Source of the DNA: Coprococcus sp. OM04-5BH
Lineage (GTDB): Bacteria > Bacillota > Clostridia > Lachnospirales > Lachnospiraceae
Assembly (NCBI RefSeq): GCF_003482105.1
Contig: NZ_QULM01000002.1
Coordinates: 234,316 to 298,315, forward strand
Reading direction: 5' to 3'
Length of the DNA stretch: 64,000 nt
Part shown: in pieces, positions 53,039-62,648 of the stretch
Position numbering within the stretch: the first letter of the stretch is position 1
How the letters are laid out: every line of letters begins with the position of its first letter
Notes under the pieces: model-generated
Seen by the model: the letters and a program-made list of their open reading frames with translations, nothing else
Told to the model about the DNA's origin: nothing
Databases searched by the model: none
Position numbers and translations under genes: made by a program

Positions 53039-53117
53039 ATTGGCAGATGCACAAATACTATGATGCCAAATTTTTACAATCACAACCGCAGATATCACCC
53101 AGTTAAAAATCAAAGGA

Positions 53118-54185
53118 TTAATACTTCATCGGCTTCTCTTCACCATTCATGACTCTGAGTGCACCCTGTGCAAGGGCAAGAAGTTCATCCTCACCAGGAT
53201 ATACCGTGAAGTCTGCAATGAAGCCTGCCCTCTTCTTAAGCTCGTTACATGTATGTTCAGAATATGCAATACCACCTGTAAGGATGATCTGGTCTACCTT
53301 ACCTCTTAATACAGTTGACATTGCTCCTATATCCTTGGCAACCTGCTGGTAGAACGCATCCTGAACAAGCTTTGCATGCTCATCACCTTCATTTACCATC
53401 TTCTCAAGATCTCTTGCATCATTGCTTCCGATATATGCGTTAAATCCGCCCTTACCAACAAGCTTCTTCATAACTTCCTGCTGTGTGTACTCTCCTGAGA
53501 AACAAAGTTTAACAAGATCGCCTGATGGAACACCACCGGCTCTCTCAGGTGAGAATGCGCCCTCACCATCAAGGGCATTATTTACATCTACAATACGTCC
53601 ATGATCATGGGCACCGACCGATACACCGCCACCCATATGACATACAATAAGATTGAGATCCTCATACTTCTTGCCTGTCTCCCTAGCGTATCTCTTAGCT
53701 ACAGCCTTCTGATTAAGTGCATGGAATACACTTCTTCTCGGAAGCTCAGGAACACCGGAGAGTCTTGATGACGGCATTAACTCATCAACAACAACAGGAT
53801 CTACTATATATGATGGAACACCTATCTCATCACCTATCTCACGGGCAAGCACACCACCTAAATTTGAAGCATGCTGTCCCTGCTTACCGATCTTTAAATC
53901 CTCTAAAAGCTCGTCGCTTACAGGATATGTTCCGCCAGGGATAGGCTTAAGCATACCGCCACGACCTACGCATACGTCAAGTGTATGTATGTCAAAGTTC
54001 TTCTCGGCAAGAATGTCAAGAATAACCTTCTTTCTGAAATCCTTCTGCTCAATAATAAGATTGAAGCCTGCAAGCTCCTCTGTTGTATGTCTGAGTGTCT
54101 CTTCAAATAATAGTGTCTCATCCTCGAACACACCGATCTTTGTTGATGTCGAACCAGGATTGATAATAAGAATCTTGTATGACAT
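53118..54185 (-). CDS. buk: Butyrate kinase
   Basis: Converts butyryl phosphate and ADP to butyrate and ATP, the last step of butyrate fermentation. It is an ASKHA-fold acid kinase with [17 protein letters not shown] at the N-terminus, [19 protein letters not shown] in the middle, and [14 protein letters not shown] near the C-terminus. ATG 54185 has GGAGG 9 bases upstream and gives 355 residues; the frame is open from 54209. It is directly downstream of ptb. Some family members act on isobutyrate or branched acids, so the substrate is inferred. Confidence 0.95.
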   Translation of the reverse strand: MSYKILIINPGSTSTKIGVFEDETLLFEETLRHTTEELAGFNLIIEQKDFRKKVILDILAEKNFDIHTLDVCVGRGGMLKPIPGGTYPVSDELLEDLKIGKQGQHASNLGGVLAREIGDEIGVPSYIVDPVVVDELMPSSRLSGVPELPRRSVFHALNQKAVAKRYARETGKKYEDLNLIVCHMGGGVSVGAHDHGRIVDVNNALDGEGAFSPERAGGVPSGDLVKLCFSGEYTQQEVMKKLVGKGGFNAYIGSNDARDLEKMVNEGDEHAKLVQDAFYQQVAKDIGAMSTVLRGKVDQIILTGGIAYSEHTCNELKKRAGFIADFTVYPGEDELLALAQGALRVMNGEEKPMKY

Positions 54186-54262
54186 TTCAGTAATCCTCCA
54201 TTTATTCATATTTGTTATTTGTTTCTTAATTTATACGCTCCATCTTAACAGTCATCCGGGCA

Positions 54263-55180
54263 TTACTTATTCTTCATATGCTCTGCAACAACAGCACCAA
54301 GAACAAGTGAATTCATCTTAACTTCAAACGTATCTGAACGTGATGTAAGGATTACAGGAGCTGCTGTACCTGTTATAAGGTTTCCGTTTACAACCTTTGT
54401 ATTGTGGACAAGTGCCTTATATGTAATATTTCCTGCATGTATATCAGGGAAAAGAAGTATATCTGCGTCACCTACGATCTTTCTTCCTTCTGCTCCCTTA
54501 TGCTTAGCTGCCTCAGGGCATGTAGCAAGATCAAATGAAAGTGGTCCGTCAACTATACAGTTCTTTATCTCCCCTGCCTCATTCATCTTTGTAAGCTCAT
54601 CAGCCTCAACTGTTACAGGCATCTTAGGATTTACTACCTCAACTGCTGCCAGTGGAGCAACCTTAGGATTCTTAACACCACATGCCTCACATATTTCTAC
54701 TGTGTTATTAATAATATTTACCTTGTCATCAAGTGTTGGATATGGAATAAATGCAACATCTGTAAGGAATAAAAGATGATCAACCTCAGGGAGATCAAAT
54801 ACACATACATGTGAAAGTGGCTTTCCTGTTCTTAAACCAACTTCCTTATCAAGAACGCTCTTAAGGAAGTGTTTTGTATCTATAAGTCCCTTCATGTACA
54901 TATCAGCCTTATTGTTATGTACAAGCTCAACAGCCTTAAGTGCGGCCTGTATATCATCAGGCTCATTTATGATTTTATAGTCCGAAAGATCCATATTAAT
55001 AGAAGCGGCGATTTCTCTGATCTTTGCCTCATCTCCAACAAGAATAGCGTCTACAATACCCTTTTCCTTAGCTGCTCTTACAGCCTCAAGAACTGCGTCA
55101 TCCTGTGCACAGCAGACTGAAACTGTCTTCTTCTCGCACTTAGTTACCTGCTCAACTAAATCTCCAAAACTTTTACTCAT
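54263..55180 (-). CDS. ptb: Phosphate butyryltransferase
   Basis: Exchanges CoA for phosphate on butyryl-CoA, supplying butyrate kinase. The PTA_PTB-family pattern is clear: FGDLVEQV...KTVSVCCAQD, CIVDGPLSFDLA, ADILLFPDIHAGNI and the C-terminal VILTSRSD; 305 residues is standard. It is the first gene of the ptb-buk unit, with its own promoter directly after luxS. Confidence 0.95.
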   Translation of the reverse strand: MSKSFGDLVEQVTKCEKKTVSVCCAQDDAVLEAVRAAKEKGIVDAILVGDEAKIREIAASINMDLSDYKIINEPDDIQAALKAVELVHNNKADMYMKGLIDTKHFLKSVLDKEVGLRTGKPLSHVCVFDLPEVDHLLFLTDVAFIPYPTLDDKVNIINNTVEICEACGVKNPKVAPLAAVEVVNPKMPVTVEADELTKMNEAGEIKNCIVDGPLSFDLATCPEAAKHKGAEGRKIVGDADILLFPDIHAGNITYKALVHNTKVVNGNLITGTAAPVILTSRSDTFEVKMNSLVLGAVVAEHMKNK

Positions 55181-55257
55181 CTTTCTTACCTCTCTTAATT
55201 TTTCTTTTCTATATCGTAAGCCGAGTACTACGCACTCTTCGCTTCAAAGCCAAACTT

Positions 55258-55286
55258 ATCGTATCACTAAAAAAACAAAAGGTCAA
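55258..55286 (-). promoter_or_regulatory. Promoter of ptb-buk
   Basis: TTGACC (55281-55286), 17 bases, TACGAT (55258-55263) on the minus strand, about 78 bases before the ptb ATG and starting 11 bases after the luxS stop. Confidence 0.65.
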
Positions 55287-55296
55287 CTGTATCTGA

Positions 55297-55779
55297 TCAT
55301 CCCTCCGGATACACAAGTCTGTCTTCTGTTATGTTGTATAAAACCTCTGTAAGGAATTTCTCTGCATAATAGTTTGCCATCGCCAGATTCATATCCTGAT
55401 AGTTTCCACATTCTCTTGGGTTTGCACCCGGAACAGGATCCTGGTAGTGTCTTACAAACTCAAACATTGATATCATAAGTTCAACAATATCTTTCGATTC
55501 ATAATCACCTGCAAGTATCAGATAAAAACCTGTACGGCATCCCATAGGTCCGAAGTATACAACCTTGTCCCTAAACTTCTCATCATTTCTTAAGAAGGTT
55601 GCCCCAAGATGCTCAATGGTATGCACCTCGGCAGTATTCATCACCGGTTCAAAATTAGGTTTAGTGATCCTTATGTCAAATGTCGTAACAACCTGATCTC
55701 CCACCTTATCTTTCCTGGATACATATATTCCCGGATTAAGTATAAGATGGTTTATCTTAAAGCTTGCAATTTTCTCCAT
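55297..55779 (-). CDS. luxS: S-ribosylhomocysteine lyase (LuxS)
   Basis: Splits S-ribosylhomocysteine to homocysteine and DPD, the precursor of autoinducer-2. Metal ligands are in VHTIEHLGATFLRN (two His) and RECGNYQDMNLAM (Cys), and the catalytic Cys in GPMGCRTGFYL; 160 residues is normal. AAGGAG precedes the ATG. It is 46 bases downstream of mtnN, whose product makes its substrate, so the two form an S-adenosylhomocysteine recycling unit. A signalling role cannot be told from sequence. Confidence 0.97.
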   Translation of the reverse strand: MEKIASFKINHLILNPGIYVSRKDKVGDQVVTTFDIRITKPNFEPVMNTAEVHTIEHLGATFLRNDEKFRDKVVYFGPMGCRTGFYLILAGDYESKDIVELMISMFEFVRHYQDPVPGANPRECGNYQDMNLAMANYYAEKFLTEVLYNITEDRLVYPEG

Positions 55780-55825
55780 TGTCTCCCACTCCTTATATTT
55801 TCATTCATTATTTTTACTTCCAGTG

Positions 55826-56524
55826 TTAAAAGCTTTTTATTATCTCTGTCATCATCTTTATACTGTTGTCTATTGCCATAGCTGCAAATGTAGGATAGTC
55901 CATATCCGCAGTATCATCAGCCTTATCTGATATGGCCCGGCAAACTAAAAACGGAACTCTGTTAAGACAGGCAACATGCCCTATGGAAGCCCCTTCCATC
56001 TCAGCACACAAACCACCGAATTGATTCACCAACCATTCCTTCTTCTCCTTACTTGATATGAACTGATCTCCGCTTACTACTCTTCCTGTGAACACACCCA
56101 CTGTAAGTCCACAGTTCTTCACAGCATTCTTTGCTATATCAAGAAGATGTTCATCAGACTTGAAGACACTCATCTCTGTGTCAGGGATTATTCCAGGCTC
56201 ATATCCAAGGGCAGCCACATCCATATCATGCTCCACCGCATCGCAAGCGAATACTATATCTCCTATGTTAATATCCGCATTAAGGGATCCTGCTATTCCT
56301 GTATTGATTATGCTGTCAACGTTAAATACATCTATCATGGTCTGTGTACACATGGCAGCATTTACCTTTCCCACACCACATTTAACAACCACAACATTCT
56401 TACCTTCTATTGTGCCCTTATAGAAGTCCATGCCGGATTTCTTTATAAGCTCCGGCTCAGTCATCATCTCTTTAAGCTTGATGACCTCCTCTTCCATGGC
56501 CCCGATTATGCCTAATAAACTCAT
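55826..56524 (-). CDS. mtnN: 5'-methylthioadenosine/S-adenosylhomocysteine nucleosidase
   Basis: Removes adenine from SAH and MTA. GIIGAMEEEVIKLK, CGVGKVNAAMCTQ, the catalytic region AEMEGASIGHVA and CRAISDKADD match the family. ATG 56524 (MSLLGIIG) has GGAG 6 bases upstream and gives 232 residues; the open frame extends to 56584 without support. It lies just upstream of luxS. Confidence 0.96.
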   Translation of the reverse strand: MSLLGIIGAMEEEVIKLKEMMTEPELIKKSGMDFYKGTIEGKNVVVVKCGVGKVNAAMCTQTMIDVFNVDSIINTGIAGSLNADINIGDIVFACDAVEHDMDVAALGYEPGIIPDTEMSVFKSDEHLLDIAKNAVKNCGLTVGVFTGRVVSGDQFISSKEKKEWLVNQFGGLCAEMEGASIGHVACLNRVPFLVCRAISDKADDTADMDYPTFAAMAIDNSIKMMTEIIKSF

Positions 56525-56663
56525 ACGTATCTCCATTTCATTTTTCATTCTATAAATCATAAAATCCGTCAACAGGTCGATCAAAAATCATCAACTCAAA
56601 ACTCCCGGACTGATATAAGCTCTGTAACCTAAGCACTCCGAAAGCAGATATAAAATCCGGAAC

Positions 56664-58055
56664 TTAAAATACTCCAAAGGATTGTAGCAGCAGCAGGAAC
56701 AGAAGTATAGGCGCTATAACCTTGACCATTGCTATATAGAGTCCCTTTCTTCTGAACTTAATCTGTCCTCCGTTTGTAACCTCATCGATTATAGTCTTAG
56801 GCTTAACTACCCATCCGATAAAGATACATGTAAACAATGCCACTAACGGCATGAATATGTTGTTACTTAAGAAGTCCATAACATCAAGTATCTGTCCTGT
56901 AGAACCTGTAGGAAGCTTAATCTCGAAGTACAACTTATTGTATCCAAGACATACCACTATCAGTGTGATGATAGCATAGGCAAGACATATAACAGTACTC
57001 TTCTTTCTTGAGAACCTGAACTTGTCCATGATACCGGACACTATTGCCTCCATGACCGATACAGAAGATGTAACCGCCGCAAATAATGTCATAAGGAAGA
57101 ACAACAGCCCTATAACATAACCAACCGAACCCATGGCATTAAATACCTTAGGCAGGGAAACAAACATAAGTCCCGGTCCTCCAGACATTCCTTCCTGACC
57201 CATGAATACATACACAGCAGGAACGATCATCATACCGGCAAGCATGGCAACAACTGTATCGAATATCTCGATCTGGTTTATGGAAGCCATAAGGTTTACA
57301 TCTTTCTTAACATACGAACCATAGGTAACCATAATACCCATAGCTACACTTATTGAGAAGAATAACTGTCCCATGGCATCAATAACTATCATACAAAATT
57401 GTTTAAATGATATCCCCGAAAAATCAGGTATTACATACATCCTAAGACCCTCTAAACCAGTTCTCACAGTTCCGTCATCTGCTGTATGGCTTAAGGTTAC
57501 TGAGTAAATTGATATTCCTATTATAAGTATAAGCAATACAGGCATAAGTATCTTGCTTATACGCTCAATTCCGTTGTCCACACCAAGAAATACAACTATA
57601 GCTGTAACAAACAGATAAATTATGCCGAATACCATTGGGGCATAATCAGAGGTTATGAATCCTGTGAAGAATGTATCTGCAACCGCAGACTTCCCTGCTC
57701 CTGTAAGGTAAACTGTAAAATATTTGAATACCCAGCCACCGATGGTACAGTAATACGGAAGGATGATAACCGGAACCAGCCACGCCAGTATTCCTATTCC
57801 GTTCCAGCCCTTATGCAATATTCCATATGCTGTAAGCGGTCCCTGGCCGGTCTTTCTTCCTATGGCTATCTCTGTTGTAAGAAGTGTAAATCCGAAGCTG
57901 AGTGCAAGTATGATATATACAAGTATAAACACTCCGCCATGATCCTTTGCTGCAAGATATGGGAACCTCCATATATTACCAAGTCCTACTGCACTTCCCG
58001 CCGCAGCAAGGACAAATCCTACCTTACCTGAAAAGTTTCCTCTATTTTCCCCCAT
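56664..58055 (-). CDS. Neurotransmitter:sodium symporter (SNF) family transporter
   Basis: A LeuT-fold sodium-coupled amino-acid transporter. The TM1 signature GSAVGLGNIWRFPYL is intact; 11 membrane helices can be seen over 463 residues, matching the bacterial 11-TM subtype. AAAGGTG precedes the ATG. It stands between metA and mtnN, with a 166-base AT-rich gap before and a 139-base gap after it, so it could supply an amino acid (perhaps methionine-related by context), but the substrate is inference. Confidence 0.92.
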   Translation of the reverse strand: MGENRGNFSGKVGFVLAAAGSAVGLGNIWRFPYLAAKDHGGVFILVYIILALSFGFTLLTTEIAIGRKTGQGPLTAYGILHKGWNGIGILAWLVPVIILPYYCTIGGWVFKYFTVYLTGAGKSAVADTFFTGFITSDYAPMVFGIIYLFVTAIVVFLGVDNGIERISKILMPVLLILIIGISIYSVTLSHTADDGTVRTGLEGLRMYVIPDFSGISFKQFCMIVIDAMGQLFFSISVAMGIMVTYGSYVKKDVNLMASINQIEIFDTVVAMLAGMMIVPAVYVFMGQEGMSGGPGLMFVSLPKVFNAMGSVGYVIGLLFFLMTLFAAVTSSVSVMEAIVSGIMDKFRFSRKKSTVICLAYAIITLIVVCLGYNKLYFEIKLPTGSTGQILDVMDFLSNNIFMPLVALFTCIFIGWVVKPKTIIDEVTNGGQIKFRRKGLYIAMVKVIAPILLFLLLLQSFGVF

Positions 58056-58221
58056 GTGTCACCTTTTAACCCTCTGTTTCATATGCAGAAGATTTTTCCT
58101 TTCTGAAAATTTTTATATCCACCGGTCTTTATACCGTGAATTAATTATTTTTTTGTAAAAGTCAGTACACCGACTTTTCTATTTTTATTTTCTCATGTCA
58201 GTTCTTTATATATTTATTCTT

Positions 58222-59133
58222 TTAAATCGTCCAGTCGTATGGTGTTATCTGGTATACGTAATAATTAAGCCAGTTAGCATACAGTGTATTGGCATGGCAC
58301 CTCCATGACTTGACAGGCTTCCTCGTAGGGTCATCGTCAGGATAATAATTCACCGGTATATCCGGGTTAAGTCCCTTCTTCTTATCTCTTTTATATTCCT
58401 TATCCAGAGTAAGCACATCATACTCAGGATGTCCTGTGACAAATATATTCTTTCCTCCATCACCTATGATAAGATAAGGGCCTGCCTCCTCAGACTCTGC
58501 AACTATATCAAGATGAGGATTGTTCACAATATCTTCCTTGGATACCCCCGTATATCTTGAATGAGGAACAAAGAAGGAGTCGTCAAAGCCTCTGACCAAA
58601 GGGGTCTTCCTGTGGAATGTATGGTGCTCATAAATACCTGAAAGCTTCTTCGGAAGATCGTACTTCCGAACTCCGTATCTGTAGTATAGCCCTGCCTGGG
58701 CTCCCCAGCATATATGCATGGTTGAGGTTACGTTGTCCTCTGACCAGTCCATTATCTCCCTAAGCTCATCCCAGTAATCCACATCCTCAAACTCGTATTT
58801 TTCAACCGGTGCACCTGTTATTATGAAACCGTCCCACTTCTTATTCCTTACACTTGAGAAGTCCTCATAAAATCTGTCCAGATGTCCCTTAGTAACATTC
58901 TTTGACTGATATGTCATAGTCCTTAGTAATGTTATATTAACCTGAAGAGGTGTATTTGAAAGACTTCGCATAAGCTGCAGCTCTGTTTCCTCCTTCAAAG
59001 GCATAAGGTTTAAGATAAGGATATTAAGCGGTCTTATCTCCTGACCTACAGCTCTTCTGGTTCCCATTACGAATATATTCTCATCTTCCAGTATTTTCTT
59101 TACAGGTAAATCATCATCTATTCTTATTGGCAT
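58222..59133 (-). CDS. metA: Homoserine O-acetyltransferase (MetA family)
   Basis: Activates homoserine for methionine synthesis. It is a glutamine-amidotransferase-like fold with the nucleophile in MHICWGAQAGLYY and a Glu at the acyl-CoA specificity position in TGAPVEKYEF. With ATG 59133 (MPIRIDDDLP) these become Cys142 and Glu111, the canonical numbers, which supports that start over ATG 59142; AAGGA precedes it by about 10 bases. Glu111 is associated with acetyl-CoA use, whereas succinyl-CoA enzymes have Gly. 303 residues. It is 72 bases after ligA; no SAM riboswitch or T-box was found. Confidence 0.93.
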   Translation of the reverse strand: MPIRIDDDLPVKKILEDENIFVMGTRRAVGQEIRPLNILILNLMPLKEETELQLMRSLSNTPLQVNITLLRTMTYQSKNVTKGHLDRFYEDFSSVRNKKWDGFIITGAPVEKYEFEDVDYWDELREIMDWSEDNVTSTMHICWGAQAGLYYRYGVRKYDLPKKLSGIYEHHTFHRKTPLVRGFDDSFFVPHSRYTGVSKEDIVNNPHLDIVAESEEAGPYLIIGDGGKNIFVTGHPEYDVLTLDKEYKRDKKKGLNPDIPVNYYPDDDPTRKPVKSWRCHANTLYANWLNYYVYQITPYDWTI

Positions 59134-59205
59134 ATTTATCATTTCCTTTCATTGCTTGTTCAATAATCCGTAATTCTTTATCGGAATATCTGCAAAAATG
59201 CCATT

Positions 59206-61155
59206 TCAAGACAAAAGCTTAATATAATCTTCTTCGGATATAACAGGCACATTAAGACTTCTTGCCTTTTTATTCTTTGAGGACTGGGAGTTTACATCAT
59301 TATTTATAAGATATGATGTCTTTGACGACACAGATCCCGCAACCTTTCCTCCAAGGCTCTCGATCTCTGCCTTTAAGTTGTCTCTGTTATCATAGTGGTT
59401 AAGTGATCCTGTCACCACGAAGGTCATCCCTTCAAATATCTGTTCCGCCGTATTTTTCTCAATTTGAAACTCCAGCTCCTGTCTCAACTTTTCTATAGTA
59501 TCACAATTTTCTTTATTTTCAAAGTATCTTACAATATCTCCTGCCATAATTTTTCCGATACCGTCAATTTCTACCAGCTCGTCGTATCTGGCATTAATGA
59601 TCTTATCCAGATCATTCTTAAAATATCTTGCGATCACCTTGGCATTCGCCTCGCCTACTCCCTGTATCCCAAGACCGTTTAAAAGTCTTGCCACAGTAGT
59701 CTTTCTGGATGTATCCACCGCCTCAATAAGCTTCGCGTAGGACTTATCTCCAAAGCCCTCCATGCCTGTTATCTCCTCCTTGTACCTGTCCAGATGGTAA
59801 AGATCATCAAAGTTATCCAGATAGCCGGAATCTATAAATTTCTCCAGGGTAGACTCAGACAGTCCGTCGATATTCATTGCATTTCTCGATACAAAATGTC
59901 CAAATGACTTAAGCTTCTTGGCAGGGCAGTACTCATTTGTACAATAAAGGGTCTCTACTCCCTCCTCATTCCTTATCTCTGTCTCACCGCCGCACACAGG
60001 ACAGGACTTTGGTATCTCTGCGCTGCCGCTTCTTGTGAGATTTTTTGAAATCTGAGGTATTATCATGTTCGCCTTATATACAGCAATCTCATCTCCTATA
60101 CCAAGCTCAAGCGATCTCACTATACTCACATTATGGATACTTGCTCTGCTTACGGTAGTGCCCTCAAGCTCCACTGGTTCAAATACAGCCACAGGATTTA
60201 TAAGTCCGGTTCTTGAAGCACTCCAGCATATGTCCGTAAGATGAGTTACCGCCTCCTCATCAGCCCATTTGAATGCCATGGAATCCCTTGGGAACTTGGC
60301 AGTTCTTCCAAGACTTCTTCCGTAGGCTATATCATCAAGTACCAGTACAAGTCCATCGGAAGGAAAATCATTTCCTGATATCTTCTCAGAGAACATCTTT
60401 ACCTTATCCTTAAGATCTGCCCCATCGGTAAGATAGTGCTCAACCACCTCAAACCCCTGAGACTCAAGCCAGTCAAGCTGTCCGTTAAAGGAATTACCCA
60501 GATCAACATCATCCCCTGTCACCAGGTTAAAGGCGAAGAAATTAACATTTCTCTCCTTAGTTATCTTATTGTTCAACTGCCTCACGGATCCACTGCAGAG
60601 ATTTCTCGGATTCTTATATTTTGCCGATACATCTGTAATGGCATCATTTATCCTGTTAAAGTCTGAGTACCTTATAACCGCCTCTCCACGGATTATAAGC
60701 TTTCCCTTGTAGCCGATCCTGTGAGGTATGTTCACAAACATCTTTGCATTTCCTGTAATTACCTCTCCGATCTCTCCGTTTCCTCTGGTTACTGCCTTAA
60801 CCAGCTCACCATTCTCATAGGTCAGAACAACCGTAAGTCCATCCATCTTCCAGGATATGACCCCCTTATTACTTCCAAGCCAGGAAACAAGAGCGTCCAC
60901 ATCCTTTGTCTTATCAAGGGAAAGCATAGGACTCTCATGCCTCTCCCTTGGAAGCTCACTTAATATCTCATAACCAACCTTAATAGTCGGGCTGTTTGAC
61001 AAAACTATACCTGTATCCTTTTCAAGTTTACATAACTCGTCATAAAGTTTATCATACTCGAAGTTGCTCATGATCTCAGTATCTTCCTGATAATACTTCA
61101 TGGCGGCATAATTAAGTGTCTTCACCAGCTCTTTTATTCTGTCTATATCCTTCAT
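59206..61155 (-). CDS. ligA: NAD-dependent DNA ligase, divergent LigA type
   Basis: Seals nicks using NAD+. The domain order is complete over 649 residues: Ia, adenylation domain with the AMP lysine in SWKMDGLTVV (near 103), RGEAVI, MAFKWADEEAVT; OB fold; four-Cys zinc finger CPVCGG...CTNEYCPAK (about 385-411); helix-hairpin-helix region; C-terminal BRCT (about 570-649). Two motifs differ from typical LigA: the Glu two residues before the lysine is Ser, and TRGDGxxGEDVT is TRGNGEIGEVIT. It may be a second ligase rather than the main replicative one. GGGGG precedes the ATG; rluF-like gene is 11 bases upstream. Confidence 0.88.
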   Translation of the reverse strand: MKDIDRIKELVKTLNYAAMKYYQEDTEIMSNFEYDKLYDELCKLEKDTGIVLSNSPTIKVGYEILSELPRERHESPMLSLDKTKDVDALVSWLGSNKGVISWKMDGLTVVLTYENGELVKAVTRGNGEIGEVITGNAKMFVNIPHRIGYKGKLIIRGEAVIRYSDFNRINDAITDVSAKYKNPRNLCSGSVRQLNNKITKERNVNFFAFNLVTGDDVDLGNSFNGQLDWLESQGFEVVEHYLTDGADLKDKVKMFSEKISGNDFPSDGLVLVLDDIAYGRSLGRTAKFPRDSMAFKWADEEAVTHLTDICWSASRTGLINPVAVFEPVELEGTTVSRASIHNVSIVRSLELGIGDEIAVYKANMIIPQISKNLTRSGSAEIPKSCPVCGGETEIRNEEGVETLYCTNEYCPAKKLKSFGHFVSRNAMNIDGLSESTLEKFIDSGYLDNFDDLYHLDRYKEEITGMEGFGDKSYAKLIEAVDTSRKTTVARLLNGLGIQGVGEANAKVIARYFKNDLDKIINARYDELVEIDGIGKIMAGDIVRYFENKENCDTIEKLRQELEFQIEKNTAEQIFEGMTFVVTGSLNHYDNRDNLKAEIESLGGKVAGSVSSKTSYLINNDVNSQSSKNKKARSLNVPVISEEDYIKLLS

Positions 61156-61166
61156 AAAATCCCCCT

Positions 61167-61880
61167 TTAATTCTTTCCGACCAATCGCCTCAGCTCACTT
61201 TCTTCCTTGGATGTAAGGGGTCTGAGTTCTCCCGGTCTCATATCTCCAAGCCTTACATTCATGACTCTTATCCGCTTAAGATTCACAACCTTATATCCAA
61301 AATAGTCACACATTCTTCTGATCTGCCTGTTTAACCCCTGAGTCAGTACTATCGTAAACGAATAGTTGTCCAGCTTCTTAAGTCTGCATTTCTTGGTGAC
61401 CGTATCCAATATAGGAACTCCTTCGCCCATGGCTCTCAAAAATTCCTCCGTAACAGGTTTGTTTACTCTTACCCTGTACTCTTTCTCGTGATTATTTACA
61501 GACTTCTGTATGCTGTTTGAAAGATCACCATCATTGGTAAGCAGCAGAAGTCCCTGGGAATCCTTGTCCAGTCTTCCCACATATTGAAGTCTTATAGGAT
61601 AATCTATATGGGCAAATATATTGTCCTTATCTCTCTCATCCGCTGTGCAGGTAAGACCTATGGGCTTATTATATGCAAGAACCACCATCTTATCTGCCGG
61701 TCTCACAACACAGCCCTTAAAGGTAACCTTGTCTCCCGGCATGACCTTCTGTCCCATTTCCGCAGGTTTTCCGTTAATACATACTTTTCCCTCTGATATA
61801 TATGTATCAGCAGCTCTTCTGGAACATGCACCGGCTTCGCTGAGATACTTATTTAATCTTATTCCTTCATTCTCCGCCAT
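61167..61880 (-). CDS. 23S rRNA pseudouridine synthase, RluF/RsuA family
   Basis: An S4 RNA-binding domain (IRLNKYLSEAGACSRRAADTYI) precedes the catalytic domain with GRLDKDSQGLLLLTNDGDL, whose Asp is the nucleophile, and LNRQIRRMCDYFGY. ATG 61880 has GGAG 8 bases upstream; a TTG at 61883 opens the frame one codon earlier. About 237 residues. The C-terminal RLGDMRPGELRPL fits RluF/RluB-like enzymes; the exact uridine target cannot be assigned. It is followed by ligA. Confidence 0.9.
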   Translation of the reverse strand: MAENEGIRLNKYLSEAGACSRRAADTYISEGKVCINGKPAEMGQKVMPGDKVTFKGCVVRPADKMVVLAYNKPIGLTCTADERDKDNIFAHIDYPIRLQYVGRLDKDSQGLLLLTNDGDLSNSIQKSVNNHEKEYRVRVNKPVTEEFLRAMGEGVPILDTVTKKCRLKKLDNYSFTIVLTQGLNRQIRRMCDYFGYKVVNLKRIRVMNVRLGDMRPGELRPLTSKEESELRRLVGKN

Positions 61881-62102
61881 CAATTTATCTCCGTTTCATT
61901 TTCATTTCTTCGGTGTTTCCTCTGGTTTTATCCATACAAATAGAGGTTTTGGAGAAAAAAATAAACTTTTTCTCATTTTTCACTTGTTTTTTTAAACTTA
62001 ATAATATATAATTCAATCATCACAAGGGCGTGTTTCATTATGAAATGCGCCTTTTTACATAATTATCCAAACAAAGATTATATAGAAAAGGATGTGGCAC
62101 AT

Positions 62103-62564
62103 ATGGACGCTATCGACAGAAAAATATTACATTTACTCCAGACAAATGCAAGAACTCCACTTAAGTATCTTGCCAGTAAGGTCTTCCTCTCTTCTCCTGC
62201 TGTCTCAGCAAGAATAGACAGACTGGAAAAAAACGGTATAATCACAGGATATCACGCTTCTGTCAACCCGGAAGCCCTTGGTTATCACATCACAGCATTT
62301 ATTCATATGGCTCTTGACCCGAAGCAGAAGCCAACCTTCTATCCTTTTATCGATTCATGCCCTAATGTGCTTGAATGCAACTGTGTTACCGGCTCCTACT
62401 CAATGCTTATGAAGGTATGCTTTCCAAGTACCATGGAGCTTGACGCCTTTATCGGTCAGCTTCAGAAGTTCGGAAATACCGAGACACAGATCGTGTTCTC
62501 GACACCTGTCCAGACCAGAGGAATAGATATCGCCCTGAGCGGAAGTGACGCCGAAGCCATCTGA
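62103..62564 (+). CDS. Lrp/AsnC family transcriptional regulator
   Basis: The N-terminal winged helix-turn-helix reads MDAIDRKILHLLQTNARTPL and SPAVSARIDRLEKNGII, and the C-terminal RAM ligand-binding domain covers about residues 65-140. These proteins sense amino acids and act as dimers or octamers. ATG 62103 matches the family N-terminus, with AAGGA 10 bases upstream; the open frame from 62040 adds 21 unlikely residues. 153 residues. It is divergent from the pseudouridine synthase gene; targets are unknown. Confidence 0.92.
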   Translation: MDAIDRKILHLLQTNARTPLKYLASKVFLSSPAVSARIDRLEKNGIITGYHASVNPEALGYHITAFIHMALDPKQKPTFYPFIDSCPNVLECNCVTGSYSMLMKVCFPSTMELDAFIGQLQKFGNTETQIVFSTPVQTRGIDIALSGSDAEAI

Positions 62565-62596
62565 TACGTAATCCACACATTATATATATATTATAT

Positions 62597-62631
62597 AAAA
62601 AGCTGCCTTTCTTAAAAGCAGCTTTTTTTAT
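62597..62631. terminator. Bidirectional terminator between the Lrp gene and the acidic-repeat gene
   Basis: AAAAAGCTGC and GCAGCTTTTT pair around an 11-base loop and run into T-tracts on both strands. It lies 33 bases after the Lrp stop and 18 bases after the other gene's stop. Confidence 0.85.
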
Positions 62632-62648
62632 CCTTTGTAAGTTCGTAC

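Noticed and set aside
58150..58180. Terminator after metA (AAAAGTC/GACTTTT hairpin)
   Set aside because: A 7-bp AT-rich stem followed on the minus strand by an A-run, not a T-run; the T-rich side faces the strand without a gene.
59134..59205. SAM riboswitch or T-box before metA
   Set aside because: The gap is only 72 bases, with no conserved T-box sequence or multi-helix fold that I can see.
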